NCBI GenBank assembly: GCA_015978205.1
Contig: JADWMM010000027.1
Coordinates: 1 to 64,000, forward strand
From: Alkaliphilus sp. NP8
GTDB taxonomy: Bacteria > Bacillota > Clostridia > Peptostreptococcales > Natronincolaceae
Direction: 5' to 3'
DNA length: 64,000 nt
In this document: piece after piece, positions 1 to 9,545 of the stretch
How positions within the stretch are numbered: the first letter of the stretch is position 1
Layout: each line of letters starts with the position of its first letter
The notes under the pieces: generated by a model
The model's input: the letters and a program-made list of their open reading frames with translations, nothing else
Told to the model about the DNA's origin: nothing
Database searches by the model: none
Position numbers and translations under genes: made by a program

Positions 1-3
1 GAC

Positions 4-28
4 GGAAAATAAAATGATTATTTTCCTT
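4..28 (+). terminator. Terminator-like hairpin at window edge
   Basis: GGAAAATAA (4-12) and TTATTTTCC (18-26) form a 9-bp stem with a 5-nt loop. It probably belongs to a gene lying upstream of the window. There is no strong T-tract, so termination is not certain. Confidence 0.3.
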
Positions 29-155
29 CTACTCGATTATTACATTGGTTTTTTTAAGAAGATTATGCTAAACTTAAAAATAGTTATTTAGACAAGTTAA
101 AACCTTGTTTGAACTTAGTATTTGCAATTATAAGAAATTGGTAGGTGGGTTTTGA

Positions 156-650
156 ATGATTATATTAGGTATAGATCCAGGATTTGCAATAATGGGATAT
201 GGTATAATATCATATGAAGGAAATAAATTTAAAACTATAGATTATGGTGCTATAACAACTCCTAGCACTATGGAAACACCATTAAGATTAAAAAAAATCT
301 ATAGAGAGCTAAATGAAGTCATAGAAAAGTATGATCCAGACGTTGTAGCTATTGAAGAATTATTTTTTAACAATAATGCAAAGACAGCTTTATTAGTAGG
401 ACATGCTAGAGGCATAGCAGTTTTATCTGCCGCTAATAAAAATAAAGAAATATTTGAATATACTCCTTTACAGGTTAAACAGGGAGTTGTTGGATATGGT
501 AGAGCAGATAAGAAACAAGTGCAACAAATGGTAAAAATGCTACTTAATCTTCCTAAGATTCCTAAGCCAGATGATGTTGCAGATGCTTTAGCAGTAGCTA
601 TTTGTCAAGCACATTCAGGTAATTTCAAAAATATGTTTAAAGTTAAATAA
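156..650 (+). CDS. ruvC: Crossover junction endodeoxyribonuclease RuvC
   Basis: RuvC is the Holliday-junction resolvase that cuts four-way junctions after RuvAB branch migration. The 164-aa product has the usual length. The acidic active site of the RNase H-like fold is visible: D7 in the N-terminal GIDPG motif, E68 in AIEEL, and the C-terminal aspartate pair in the [10 protein letters not shown] segment. The ATG follows a GTAGGTGGG ribosome binding site. It is the first gene of a ruvC-ruvA-ruvB cluster, with 18 nt before ruvA, so the whole resolvasome is co-transcribed. Confidence 0.97.
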   Translation: MIILGIDPGFAIMGYGIISYEGNKFKTIDYGAITTPSTMETPLRLKKIYRELNEVIEKYDPDVVAIEELFFNNNAKTALLVGHARGIAVLSAANKNKEIFEYTPLQVKQGVVGYGRADKKQVQQMVKMLLNLPKIPKPDDVADALAVAICQAHSGNFKNMFKVK

Positions 651-668
651 CTTTCGGAGGTAATAAAT

Positions 669-1253
669 ATGTTTGAATATTTAAAAGGAATAGTTACTGA
701 TATAATTTTAGATAAAATAATAATAGAGGTAAATGGTATAGGATATAGAGTTAATAGCACTATGAACAGTGCTGCTAATGTTAAAAAAGGAGACATGGCA
801 ACTATATATACTCGTATGGTAGTTCGGGAAGATGAAGTAAATTTATATGGGTTTACATCACATGAAGAGCTAAAAATGTTTCAACACTTAACATCTGTTT
901 CAAAAATAGGGCCAAAAGTTGCAAGTGGAATATTATCAACCTACAGTCCAGGTAAAGTTGGAGCTTACATATTAAGTAACGATATAGCCTCACTTTCCAA
1001 ATCTCCAGGGGTAGGGAAAAAAACAGCCGAGAGAATAGTATTAGAACTAAAAGATAAAGTTGATAAAACTACTGTAGAATATGATTACACATTGTTTAAT
1101 GATGAGAATAAAGATGATAATGAAGCTGTTGAGGCTCTTATAGCTTTAGGATATACTAAGATGGAAAGTGAAAAAGCAGTCAATGCAGTTAAAGATAATA
1201 GTTTAGAAACAGAGGATATAATAAAAAATGCGCTTAAGTGGTTAATGAAGTAA
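669..1253 (+). CDS. ruvA: Holliday junction DNA helicase subunit RuvA
   Basis: RuvA binds the four-way junction and recruits the RuvB motor. The 194-aa protein shows an N-terminal OB-fold (MFEYLKG, then IIIEVNGIGYRV). It is followed by the tandem helix-hairpin-helix region (VSKIGPKVASGIL and SPGVGKKTAERIVLELKDK). A short acidic linker leads to the C-terminal three-helix domain that contacts RuvB (EAVEALIALGYTKMESEKAV). The ATG has a strong GGAGG site. It lies between ruvC and ruvB in the canonical order. Confidence 0.97.
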   Translation: MFEYLKGIVTDIILDKIIIEVNGIGYRVNSTMNSAANVKKGDMATIYTRMVVREDEVNLYGFTSHEELKMFQHLTSVSKIGPKVASGILSTYSPGKVGAYILSNDIASLSKSPGVGKKTAERIVLELKDKVDKTTVEYDYTLFNDENKDDNEAVEALIALGYTKMESEKAVNAVKDNSLETEDIIKNALKWLMK

Positions 1254-1274
1254 AGTAGGTAGGTGAATAATATA

Positions 1275-2282
1275 ATGTCTGAATTTGAAGATAGAATAAT
1301 ATCTAATGAAATAAAATCTGAAGACCAGGAAATTGAAGGAGGACTAAGGCCTAAATTTTTAGGTGATTACATAGGTCAAGACAAAGTAAAGGAAAAGTTG
1401 AAAATATTTATAGAAGCTGCTCAAAATAGACAAGAAGCTTTAGACCATGTTTTGCTTTATGGACCTCCAGGATTAGGTAAAACAACATTATCTAATATTA
1501 TTGCTAATGAAATGAATGTAAATATTAAAGTCACTTCTGGACCAGCAATAGAAAGACCGGGAGATTTAGCAGCTATTTTAACAAATTTATCAGAAAACGA
1601 TGTTTTGTTTATAGATGAAATTCATAGAATTAATAGAACTGTAGAAGAAATACTTTATCCTGCTATGGAAGACTTTGCATTAGATATTATTATAGGAAAA
1701 GGTCCTAGTGCTAGATCTATAAGATTAGATTTATCAAAGTTTACATTAATAGGAGCAACTACAAGAGCAGGGCTTTTAACATCTCCACTAAGAGATAGAT
1801 TTGGAGTAATTGCAAAACTAGAGCTATACAATAATGTGCAGTTAAAAGAAATTGTAAAGCGTTCTGCAAATATTTTAAATGTATATATCGATGACGATGG
1901 AGCAGGAGAAATTGCTTCTAGATCCAGAGGAACTCCACGTATAGCTAATAGACTTTTAAAAAGAGTTAGAGACTTTGCACAAGTTAGAAGTGATGGTAGA
2001 ATTACCAGTAAAGTAGCTATAGATGCGTTAACATTATTAGAGGTAGACTTATTAGGCTTAGATAGTACAGATAAAAGAATGATAACAACTATGATTAATA
2101 ATTTTGGCGGTGGTCCTGTAGGCTTAGACACATTAGCAGCATCTACTGGTGAAGAAAGAAATACAATAGAAGATGTTTATGAACCTTATTTACTACAAAT
2201 AGGTTTTATTAATCGTACTCCTCGTGGGAGAATAGTAACAAAGAAAGCTTATGAGCATTTCAATATTCCATTTCAAGAATAG
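1275..2282 (+). CDS. ruvB: Holliday junction branch-migration ATPase RuvB
   Basis: RuvB is the hexameric AAA+ motor of branch migration. With the ATG at 1275 the protein has 335 residues. Walker A GPPGLGKT is at residues 63-70, Walker B DEIH at 114-117 and sensor-1 GATTRAG follows. The C-terminal winged helix ([18 protein letters not shown]) is complete. An in-frame GTG lies at 1263, but AGGTAGGTG (1257-1265) is ideally spaced for the ATG at 1275, so I prefer that start. The gene ends the ruvCAB cluster. Confidence 0.97.
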   Translation: MSEFEDRIISNEIKSEDQEIEGGLRPKFLGDYIGQDKVKEKLKIFIEAAQNRQEALDHVLLYGPPGLGKTTLSNIIANEMNVNIKVTSGPAIERPGDLAAILTNLSENDVLFIDEIHRINRTVEEILYPAMEDFALDIIIGKGPSARSIRLDLSKFTLIGATTRAGLLTSPLRDRFGVIAKLELYNNVQLKEIVKRSANILNVYIDDDGAGEIASRSRGTPRIANRLLKRVRDFAQVRSDGRITSKVAIDALTLLEVDLLGLDSTDKRMITTMINNFGGGPVGLDTLAASTGEERNTIEDVYEPYLLQIGFINRTPRGRIVTKKAYEHFNIPFQE

Positions 2283-2367
2283 ATCAAATATATAAATGAA
2301 AAATGAAGGAATTATTAACATTTTGTCGAATTATAAAAAGATCTATTTTACCTAGGAGGAATATTAA

Positions 2368-3972
2368 ATGCAAAATACTAAATCTATTGTCACTATAACA
2401 CTTATTATGTTTACTGTTATTATGAGCACCAGTAGTATATTTTCATATGAGAAATTAGAACTACCAAATAATATAAAAATTGGTTTATTTTTTGATAAAA
2501 CTGCAAAATCTACATTAAGCTTAGAAAGTAAAACAGGATTCAAAGTTAGCACTTTTTATAAAGATAAATTTAATGAAATGTTTGATTTAGATCAAAACAA
2601 AATATCATTAGAAAAAAATAAATCTGATTCCTATTACATTCAAATTGGATCAGATTTGGCAGATTATTCACAGGCTGATGACTTCTTGCGTAAGCTGGAT
2701 AGACATAATATAAATGGTTATTTATCTTTTGATGACAATTGGAAAGTTTTCGTAGGGCCTTTTTTAAGTGAGTTGAATGCAAACAAAGAATCTGAGGAAA
2801 TAAACTCAGATTCTGACTATAAAACTAAAGTAGTAGATGAATATGATAATGGTGTTCATGTTTTAAATGAAAAAGGAAACATTATTTTTATGTACAATTC
2901 AAATAATGAAGTATACTTTAGTGGACAAGATACTAAAGAAGAAGTTTCAGTAGTAAATGTAGAAGGAACGTATTATAGAGGAGGTATTACTGCAAAAAGA
3001 TTATCTAATAGCGATATGACAGTGATTAATACATTGCCTTTAGAAGAATATTTATATGGTGTTATTCCAGGAGAAATGCCAGTGTCTTGGCCAATAGAAG
3101 CTTTAAAAGCACAGGCTGTAGCAGCAAGAGGTTTTGCACTTTCTAACTTTAACAAATATGAGGAGTTTGATTTCAATTTATGTAATACTGTTAACTCACA
3201 GGTTTACAAAGGTTATTCAGTAGAGAAGTCTAATAGTAACAGAGCAGTAGATGAAACTAAAGGTAAAGTTGTTACATATAGAGGAAAAATAATAGAGCAT
3301 TATTATCATTCAAATAGTGGCGGACAAACTGAAAATAGTGAGAACGTTTGGTCAACACCTTTACCATATATTAAAGGTGTAACTGATGAATTTTCTTTAG
3401 ATTCACCACATAGTACCTGGTCTGTAGTTTTTACTGCTGATGAAATAAAAAGCGCCTTAGAGAAGCATAATATAGATATAGGTGATGTTTTAGGCATAGA
3501 AGTTACTTCACTTTCTAATAATGGACGAGTATTATCATTAACCATGTACGGAACTAAAGGTGAAGAAGTTTTAGAAAAACAAAAAAGCAGAACAGTTTTA
3601 GGTCTGAAAAGTAATTATTTTTCTGTTGATTCTAACAACGCTAATAATAGCAACAATGATTCTGAAATATCAGCTGTTAGTGGAAATTCATATGAAGTTA
3701 AAAGTATTAATTTAAAAGACAAATATATAATTACAGCTGATGGAATGTATGAAATTGAGAGTTCTAATGAAATTTCAATATTCAATGGAGAGGAATATAA
3801 AACTATAAAAGAAGAATCAGCAAATCTTCCTGCAGATACATTCATAATAAACGGAAAAGGATATGGTCATGGTTTAGGAATGAGTCAGTACGGAGCAAAA
3901 AAAATGGCACAATTAGGCTATAAATATGATGAAATATTGAAGCATTATTATACAGACGTAGAGGTGGAATAA
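2368..3972 (+). CDS. SpoIID/LytB-family protein with an N-terminal SPOR-like domain
   Basis: This 534-aa exported protein has a hydrophobic N-terminal segment (about residues 8-25) that acts as signal or anchor. Residues about 88-135 (YYIQIGSD... VFVGPF) resemble the SPOR peptidoglycan-binding fold. From about residue 200 it carries the SpoIID/LytB lytic-transglycosylase domain (LPLEEYLYGVIPGEMP, LKAQAVAARGFA, YYHSNSGGQT). The domain ends in the typical GKGYGHGLGMSQYGA segment. SpoIID proteins cleave glycan strands denuded of stem peptides and are required for engulfment during sporulation. Whether this is the engulfment enzyme itself or a LytB-type paralogue cannot be decided here. Its last codons carry the ribosome binding site of queA. 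Confidence 0.88.
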   Translation: MQNTKSIVTITLIMFTVIMSTSSIFSYEKLELPNNIKIGLFFDKTAKSTLSLESKTGFKVSTFYKDKFNEMFDLDQNKISLEKNKSDSYYIQIGSDLADYSQADDFLRKLDRHNINGYLSFDDNWKVFVGPFLSELNANKESEEINSDSDYKTKVVDEYDNGVHVLNEKGNIIFMYNSNNEVYFSGQDTKEEVSVVNVEGTYYRGGITAKRLSNSDMTVINTLPLEEYLYGVIPGEMPVSWPIEALKAQAVAARGFALSNFNKYEEFDFNLCNTVNSQVYKGYSVEKSNSNRAVDETKGKVVTYRGKIIEHYYHSNSGGQTENSENVWSTPLPYIKGVTDEFSLDSPHSTWSVVFTADEIKSALEKHNIDIGDVLGIEVTSLSNNGRVLSLTMYGTKGEEVLEKQKSRTVLGLKSNYFSVDSNNANNSNNDSEISAVSGNSYEVKSINLKDKYIITADGMYEIESSNEISIFNGEEYKTIKEESANLPADTFIINGKGYGHGLGMSQYGAKKMAQLGYKYDEILKHYYTDVEVE

Positions 3973-3975
3973 GAA

Positions 3976-5001
3976 ATGGAAACTAAAGATTTTGATTACT
4001 ATTTACCAGAGGAGCTAATAGCTCAAACTCCTTTAGAAAATAGAGATAGCTCTAAATTAATGATTTTAAATAAAGAAAATGAAAATATAGAACATAAATC
4101 TTTTCATAATATAATAGATTATTTAAATCCAGGAGACTGTTTAGTTTTAAACGATACACGAGTTTTACCTGCTAGATTAATAGGAGAGAAGGAAGGAACT
4201 GGCGGCAAAATAGAATTTTTATTATTAAAAAGAGTTGAATTAAATACTTGGGAAACATTAGTTAAGCCAGGAAAAAAAGCTAAAATAGGTAGCAGATTTG
4301 TATTTGGACAAGGACTATTAATTGCAGAAGTTATAGATATTGGAGAAGAAGGGTCGAGAATAGTAAAGTTTGAATATGAAGGAGTTTTTGAAGAAATATT
4401 AGATAGGTTAGGACAAATGCCATTACCTCCATATATTACAGAAAAATTAGAGGATAGAGAAAGATATCAAACTGTATATTCTAAGAATGATGGTTCAGCT
4501 GCAGCACCTACTGCTGGATTACACTTTACTGAAGAGTTATTGCAGAAAATAGAAAAAAAAGGAATTAAAATAGCATATATTACTTTGCATGTTGGTTTGG
4601 GAACATTCCGACCTGTTAAAGCAGAAAAAATAGAAGAACACAAAATGCATTCGGAATTTTATATAATTGACGAGGATACAGCTAGCATTATTAATGAAAC
4701 AAAACAAAAGGGCAACAGAGTTATTGCTGTAGGAACTACTAGTTGTAGAACTTTAGAATCAGCAGCATATGAAAATGGTAATATAAAAGCTGATAGTGGA
4801 TGGACAGATATATTTATTTATCCAGGGTATAAGTTTAAAATGGTAGATAGCTTAATTACTAATTTTCATTTACCAGAATCTACATTGATAATGCTTGTAA
4901 GTGCGTTATTAGGTAAAGAAAAAACCTTAAATGCTTATGAAACAGCAGTAAAAGAAAAATATAGATTTTTTAGTTTTGGAGATGCAATGTTTATTAACTA
5001 A
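3976..5001 (+). CDS. queA: S-adenosylmethionine:tRNA ribosyltransferase-isomerase QueA
   Basis: QueA transfers the ribosyl group of SAM to preQ1 in tRNA to make epoxyqueuosine. The 341-aa product is full length. Typical blocks are present: [13 protein letters not shown] at the N-terminus, [13 protein letters not shown], the [10 protein letters not shown] motif, [10 protein letters not shown] and the C-terminal [17 protein letters not shown]. The gene starts 3 nt after the upstream stop and uses GAGGTGG inside the spoIID-like gene as ribosome binding site. It pairs functionally with tgt directly downstream. Confidence 0.96.
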   Translation: METKDFDYYLPEELIAQTPLENRDSSKLMILNKENENIEHKSFHNIIDYLNPGDCLVLNDTRVLPARLIGEKEGTGGKIEFLLLKRVELNTWETLVKPGKKAKIGSRFVFGQGLLIAEVIDIGEEGSRIVKFEYEGVFEEILDRLGQMPLPPYITEKLEDRERYQTVYSKNDGSAAAPTAGLHFTEELLQKIEKKGIKIAYITLHVGLGTFRPVKAEKIEEHKMHSEFYIIDEDTASIINETKQKGNRVIAVGTTSCRTLESAAYENGNIKADSGWTDIFIYPGYKFKMVDSLITNFHLPESTLIMLVSALLGKEKTLNAYETAVKEKYRFFSFGDAMFIN

Positions 5002-5010
5002 GGAAGGTGA

Positions 5011-6138
<1,128 letters not shown>

Positions 6139-6158
6139 AATTTTGGATTAGCTGTAAT

Positions 6159-6195
6159 ATTTTTCAATATATTGAATGTATTTATATTGAAAAAT
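6159..6195. repeat. 13-bp inverted repeat between tgt and yajC
   Basis: TTTTTCAATATA (6160-6171) is the exact reverse complement of TATATTGAAAAA (6183-6194), and the flanking A6159/T6195 add one more pair. The loop is 11 nt and no T-tract follows. It may be a weak terminator, an mRNA-stability hairpin or an operator for yajC. Confidence 0.4.
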
Positions 6196-6294
6196 TAATT
6201 TATAAAAAATATATATTATTGAAGGTAATTCAGCTTCTTTGTTGAAATAGTATATAGAATATAAATTTAAACAATATAAAGGAGGAGTATATAG

Positions 6295-6579
6295 GTGGGA
6301 CCACAAATTGCAAGTTTAATAGTGCCTATAGGTATATTTGTAGTTTTTTACTTTCTACTAATAAGACCACAGCAAAAAAAAGAGAAGAAAATTAGAACAA
6401 TGAGAAGCAACCTAAAAGTTGGAGATACAATAACAACTATAGGTGGTATTAATGGTAAGATTATTAAAATAAAAGAAGATAATATTACTGTTGAAGTTGG
6501 CGCAGATAAAGTAAAGCTAACAATGACTAGATGGTCTGTTGGAAGTGTGAATAATTCAGAAAAAAATATAGATAAATAA
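6295..6579 (+). CDS. yajC: Preprotein translocase subunit YajC
   Basis: YajC is the small accessory membrane protein of the SecDF complex. The 94-aa product has one N-terminal transmembrane helix (about residues 7-24). The hallmark IRPQQKKEKK cytoplasmic segment follows, then the LKVGDTITTIGGINGKI beta-rich domain. It begins with GTG behind an AAGGAGGAG site. A terminator follows at once, so here it is separated from secD-secF by the SCIFF locus. Confidence 0.93.
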   Translation: MGPQIASLIVPIGIFVVFYFLLIRPQQKKEKKIRTMRSNLKVGDTITTIGGINGKIIKIKEDNITVEVGADKVKLTMTRWSVGSVNNSEKNIDK

Positions 6580-6590
6580 AAAAATAATAA

Positions 6591-6643
6591 TGTTCATCTT
6601 TTATGTTAAACTATGCTGTTAACTAAAAAGGTGAACATTTTTT
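6591..6643 (+). terminator. Intrinsic terminator of the yajC transcript
   Basis: TGTTCATCTTTT (6591-6602) pairs with AAAAGGTGAACA (6626-6637), with one G-U pair. A run of six T follows at 6638-6643. Confidence 0.85.
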
Positions 6644-6740
6644 ATTGTATAAAAAAGCATATAATAAAAAGTTAAGAATTAGTAATAATTATAACATTAT
6701 TAATCATATGATTAATAAAAAGCATAGTGGAGGTGTAACC

Positions 6741-7139
6741 ATGAAAGGTGTAAAGAAAAAAACATTAAAACCAGGTCCTTTTAATATAAAAATTTATGGG
6801 AGAGGATTAATTAGGGGATATCTTATTTTAATATTACTTTTTCTTATAGTAGCTGCTTTAATAACTTATACAAGTATAAGTGAAAATTTTATTCCTCTAG
6901 CTACATCGATTATTATGACAATAGGAATTGTATACTCATCTATATATTGTGCAATACATATAAGAAGTAAAGGTTGGCTTCATGGTGGAATCATAGGGAT
7001 TGTATATGTTTTAATATTAATGCTTTTAAGTATTTTTGTGGTTGAAGGCTACAGTTTTAATAGTATGGCTCTACCTAAAGTAATTTTAGGTACAGGAGCT
7101 GGTGTAATAGGTGGAATGTTAGGCATAAACCTGAAATAA
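6741..7139 (+). CDS. TIGR04086-type small integral membrane protein
   Basis: With the ATG at 6741, behind GTGGAGGTG, the product has 132 residues. The long in-frame extension upstream has no start signal. A short basic N-terminus is followed by four hydrophobic helices with Gly-rich turns (GWLHGGIIG; GTGAGVIGGMLG). Proteins of the TIGR04086/YrzE type commonly sit beside SCIFF loci in clostridia, as here. The role is unknown. It could be accessory to the peptide system or simply a conserved neighbour. Confidence 0.75.
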   Translation: MKGVKKKTLKPGPFNIKIYGRGLIRGYLILILLFLIVAALITYTSISENFIPLATSIIMTIGIVYSSIYCAIHIRSKGWLHGGIIGIVYVLILMLLSIFVVEGYSFNSMALPKVILGTGAGVIGGMLGINLK

Positions 7140-7163
7140 CAACTTTTATTCCCTTTTCTTTTG

Positions 7164-7172
7164 TGTTATAAT
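7164..7172 (+). promoter_or_regulatory. Extended -10 promoter of scfA
   Basis: TGTTATAAT is an extended -10 element (TG at 7164-7165, TATAAT at 7167-7172). It lies 38 nt before the scfA start. The -35 region is weak, as is usual for extended -10 promoters. Confidence 0.6.
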
Positions 7173-7209
7173 TTATTATAAACAGATACAATAAGAAAGG
7201 AGCTTTCAA

Positions 7210-7350
7210 ATGAAACACATTAAAACATTAAGTGGCGCAACTTTAGTGAAAAGTGCTATTAAAGGTGGATGTGGTGAGTGCCAAACTTCTTGCCAATCAG
7301 CTTGTAAAACTTCTTGTACAGTAGCAAACCAAGAGTGCGAAAATAAATAA
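7210..7350 (+). CDS. scfA: SCIFF precursor peptide (six cysteines in forty-five residues)
   Basis: This 46-aa ORF starts at an ATG behind AAGAAAGGAG. It begins MKHIKTLSGATLVKSA and has six cysteines at positions 21, 24, 28, 32, 36 and 43, the defining SCIFF pattern. SCIFF is a clostridial ribosomally made peptide. Its maturase ScfB forms thioether (sactionine-type) crosslinks, but the biological role is not established. The maturase gene follows 180 nt downstream. A strong intrinsic terminator lies between them, so the peptide can be made in excess over its enzyme. Confidence 0.96.
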   Translation: MKHIKTLSGATLVKSAIKGGCGECQTSCQSACKTSCTVANQECENK

Positions 7351-7367
7351 CAATACATAAAGTTAGG

Positions 7368-7395
7368 CAGCAGTGTAAAAACACTGCTGTTTTTC
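7368..7395 (+). terminator. Terminator between scfA and scfB
   Basis: CAGCAGTGT (7368-7376) pairs perfectly with ACACTGCTG (7381-7389) around an AAAA loop, followed by a T-run at 7390-7394. It separates precursor from maturase transcription. Confidence 0.9.
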
Positions 7396-7451
7396 TGTGT
7401 ATTTCTTATTAAATTACTTGAATATGTATTTGTAATTATACAGCTTTTTTC

Positions 7452-7480
7452 TTGAATATTTTTGCTATATTTTATACAAT
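7452..7480 (+). promoter_or_regulatory. Promoter of scfB
   Basis: TTGAAT (7452-7457), a 17-nt spacer and TACAAT (7475-7480). The expected start near 7487 coincides with a hairpin ATGCCA/TGGCAT (7487-7492/7501-7506). That would sit at the very 5' end of the mRNA, just before the ribosome binding site. Confidence 0.6.
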
Positions 7481-7530
7481 AAGCTTATGCCATTCTGAAG
7501 TGGCATTTATAATGAAAGGGGACTTACTTA

Positions 7531-8886
7531 ATGATACATAAATTTTATCAAGATTATACATATATGGTTATGGATGTTAATAGTGGGGCAATTCACGTTA
7601 TTGATGAATTAGCTTATGATGTATTAGATTTTTATCCTGAAAAAAAAGCAGAGGAAACTATAGAATTGCTTAAAAATAAATATTCTGCTAATGAAATAGA
7701 AGAAGCTATAAAAGAGTTAGATTTTTTAACGAAAGAAGGGTTACTATTTTCTGATGATAGATACTTAAACCACAAAGGTTTTAAGGAGAAAAAGCCTGTT
7801 GTGAAAGCTTTATGTCTACATATAGCTCACGATTGTAATATAAGATGCAAATACTGCTTTGCTTCTCAAGGTGATTTTAAGGGCGATAGAAGTTTAATGA
7901 GTGCTGAAGTTGGTAAAAAAGCTATAGATTTTTTAATTCAAAACTCTAGTAATCGTAAAAACTTAGAGGTAGACTTTTTTGGTGGAGAACCATTAATGAA
8001 CTTTGAAACAGTTAAAGAAATCGTTGATTATGGTAGAAAAGAAGAAAAAAAACATAACAAAAATATTAGGTTTACAATGACAACTAATGGGGTTCTGCTT
8101 AATGATGAAAATATGAAATACATTAATGAAAATATGTACAATGTAGTTTTAAGTATTGATGGAAGAAAAGAAGTAAATGATAATATGAGATATTCTATTA
8201 ATGGACAAGGTACTTATGATATTATAGTACCTAAGCTTTTAAAAATGGCGGAAATGAGAGAACAAAAGAATTATTATGTTAGAGGAACCTTTACTAGAGA
8301 AAATTTAGACTTTGCAAAAGATGTACTGCATCTTGCAGACTTAGGTTTTAAAAGCACTTCTATGGAACCAGTAGTAGCTGAAGAGCACCATGAATATGCT
8401 ATTAAAGAAGAAGATTTATCTACTGTATACCAGCAGTATGAACTTTTAGCTAAAGAATATGTTAAAAGAATTAAAGAAGGTAAAGGTTTTGATTTTTTCC
8501 ATTTTATGATAGATTTAAATCAAGGTCCATGTGTAATTAAACGAGTTTCTGGTTGTGGAGCTGGAGCTGAATACTTAGCAATTACTCCAGAAGGAGATAT
8601 TTATCCGTGTCACCAATTTGTTGGAAACGAAGACTTTAAAATTGGTAGTATTATGAATAATGCACTGAGTACTTCATTATACAATGAATTTAGCAATGCT
8701 CACATTTATAATAAGGATAAATGTACAAAATGCTGGGCAAAGTTCTATTGTAGTGGTGGATGTCATGCTAATGCCTATAATTTTAATAACAATATTTATG
8801 AACCTTATGATATTGGATGTGAAATGGAGAAGAAAAGAATAGAATGTGCTTTAACTATTCAAGCAAAATTAGCAGAGGAGGAATAA
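7531..8886 (+). CDS. scfB: SCIFF radical SAM maturase
   Basis: This 451-aa enzyme installs thioether crosslinks in the SCIFF peptide. An N-terminal RRE-like region (about 1-85) is followed by the radical SAM core. Its [4Fe-4S] ligands C102, C106 and C109 lie in HDCNIRCKYCFA, and a GGEPLMN motif follows. The C-terminal SPASM domain has the auxiliary cluster cysteines (CGAGAEYLAITPEG, YPCHQF, CTKCWAKFYCSGGCHA). The start has an AAAGGGG site. It has its own promoter and is followed after 2 nt by the carbonic-anhydrase-like gene. Confidence 0.95.
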   Translation: MIHKFYQDYTYMVMDVNSGAIHVIDELAYDVLDFYPEKKAEETIELLKNKYSANEIEEAIKELDFLTKEGLLFSDDRYLNHKGFKEKKPVVKALCLHIAHDCNIRCKYCFASQGDFKGDRSLMSAEVGKKAIDFLIQNSSNRKNLEVDFFGGEPLMNFETVKEIVDYGRKEEKKHNKNIRFTMTTNGVLLNDENMKYINENMYNVVLSIDGRKEVNDNMRYSINGQGTYDIIVPKLLKMAEMREQKNYYVRGTFTRENLDFAKDVLHLADLGFKSTSMEPVVAEEHHEYAIKEEDLSTVYQQYELLAKEYVKRIKEGKGFDFFHFMIDLNQGPCVIKRVSGCGAGAEYLAITPEGDIYPCHQFVGNEDFKIGSIMNNALSTSLYNEFSNAHIYNKDKCTKCWAKFYCSGGCHANAYNFNNNIYEPYDIGCEMEKKRIECALTIQAKLAEEE

Positions 8887-8888
8887 AA

Positions 8889-9410
8889 ATGATTAAATGC
8901 TATAAAGACAAAAAACCAGTTATTCATGAAAGTTGTTTTATTGCAGAAAGTGCAGATGTAGTTGGAGATATTACTATAGAGTCTGGAGCAAACATTTGGT
9001 ACAATGCAGTTCTTCGTGCAGATGTAGATGCGATTAAAATTGGTAAGAATAGTAATATTCAGGATAACTCTGTTGTTCATAATAGTGAAGGAATTCCTAC
9101 AATAATAGGCGATAATGTAACCGTAGGACATAATGCTATTATCCATGCTTGTAGTATTGGAAATAATACTTTAATAGGGATGGGTGCTATAGTATTAGAT
9201 GGAGCAGAAATAGGAGAAGAGACTATTGTAGGTGCTGGTTCTTTAGTTACAGGAGGGAAGAAAATTCCGTCAGGAGTTTTAGTATTAGGTTCACCAGCTA
9301 AAGTAATTAGAGAGTTAACAGAAGAAGAAAAACAAGGACTAAGAGATTCTGCAGATCATTATGTGGAATTAGGTAAAGATCATAAAGATAGTGAAATATG
9401 CAAAAAATAA
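8889..9410 (+). CDS. Gamma-carbonic-anhydrase-like hexapeptide-repeat protein
   Basis: The ATG at 8889 follows GAGGAGG inside the scfB end and gives 173 residues. The sequence is a left-handed beta-helix of hexapeptide repeats (IGKNSNIQDNSVV, IIGDNVTVG, IGNNTLIGMGAI) with a C-terminal alpha helix. H64, H81 and H86 match the three zinc or iron ligands of the gamma-CA/YrdA/PaaY family. Many members have weak or no carbonic anhydrase activity, so the reaction is unproven. Tight coupling to scfB probably reflects transcription more than function. Confidence 0.85.
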   Translation: MIKCYKDKKPVIHESCFIAESADVVGDITIESGANIWYNAVLRADVDAIKIGKNSNIQDNSVVHNSEGIPTIIGDNVTVGHNAIIHACSIGNNTLIGMGAIVLDGAEIGEETIVGAGSLVTGGKKIPSGVLVLGSPAKVIRELTEEEKQGLRDSADHYVELGKDHKDSEICKK

Positions 9411-9436
9411 TATATTAAAATTAAAAAATTGTAACT

Positions 9437-9469
9437 ATTCCGATGAATGCTATAAAACTTCATCGGAAT
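9437..9469 (+). terminator. Terminator-like hairpin upstream of secD
   Basis: ATTCCGATGAA (9437-9447) and TTCATCGGAAT (9459-9469) form a perfect 11-bp stem with an 11-nt loop. The trailing T-tract is poor, so it may be a terminator of the upstream operon or a leader element of secD. Confidence 0.6.
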
Positions 9470-9545
9470 TAACTGTTATTGACGATTATTTATTATATAT
9501 ATATAATAAAACTTATTGGGTTATAGATAAGGAGGAGAAAATAAT

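Noticed and set aside
1655-2131. Long minus-strand ORF inside ruvB
   Set aside because: It is a shadow of the ruvB reading frame: no ribosome binding site, no recognisable motif, and full overlap with a certain gene.
6645-6740. N-terminal extension of the TIGR04086 protein
   Set aside because: It overlaps the yajC terminator, encodes a Lys/Asn-rich stretch and has no ribosome binding site. The ATG at 6741 has GTGGAGGTG.
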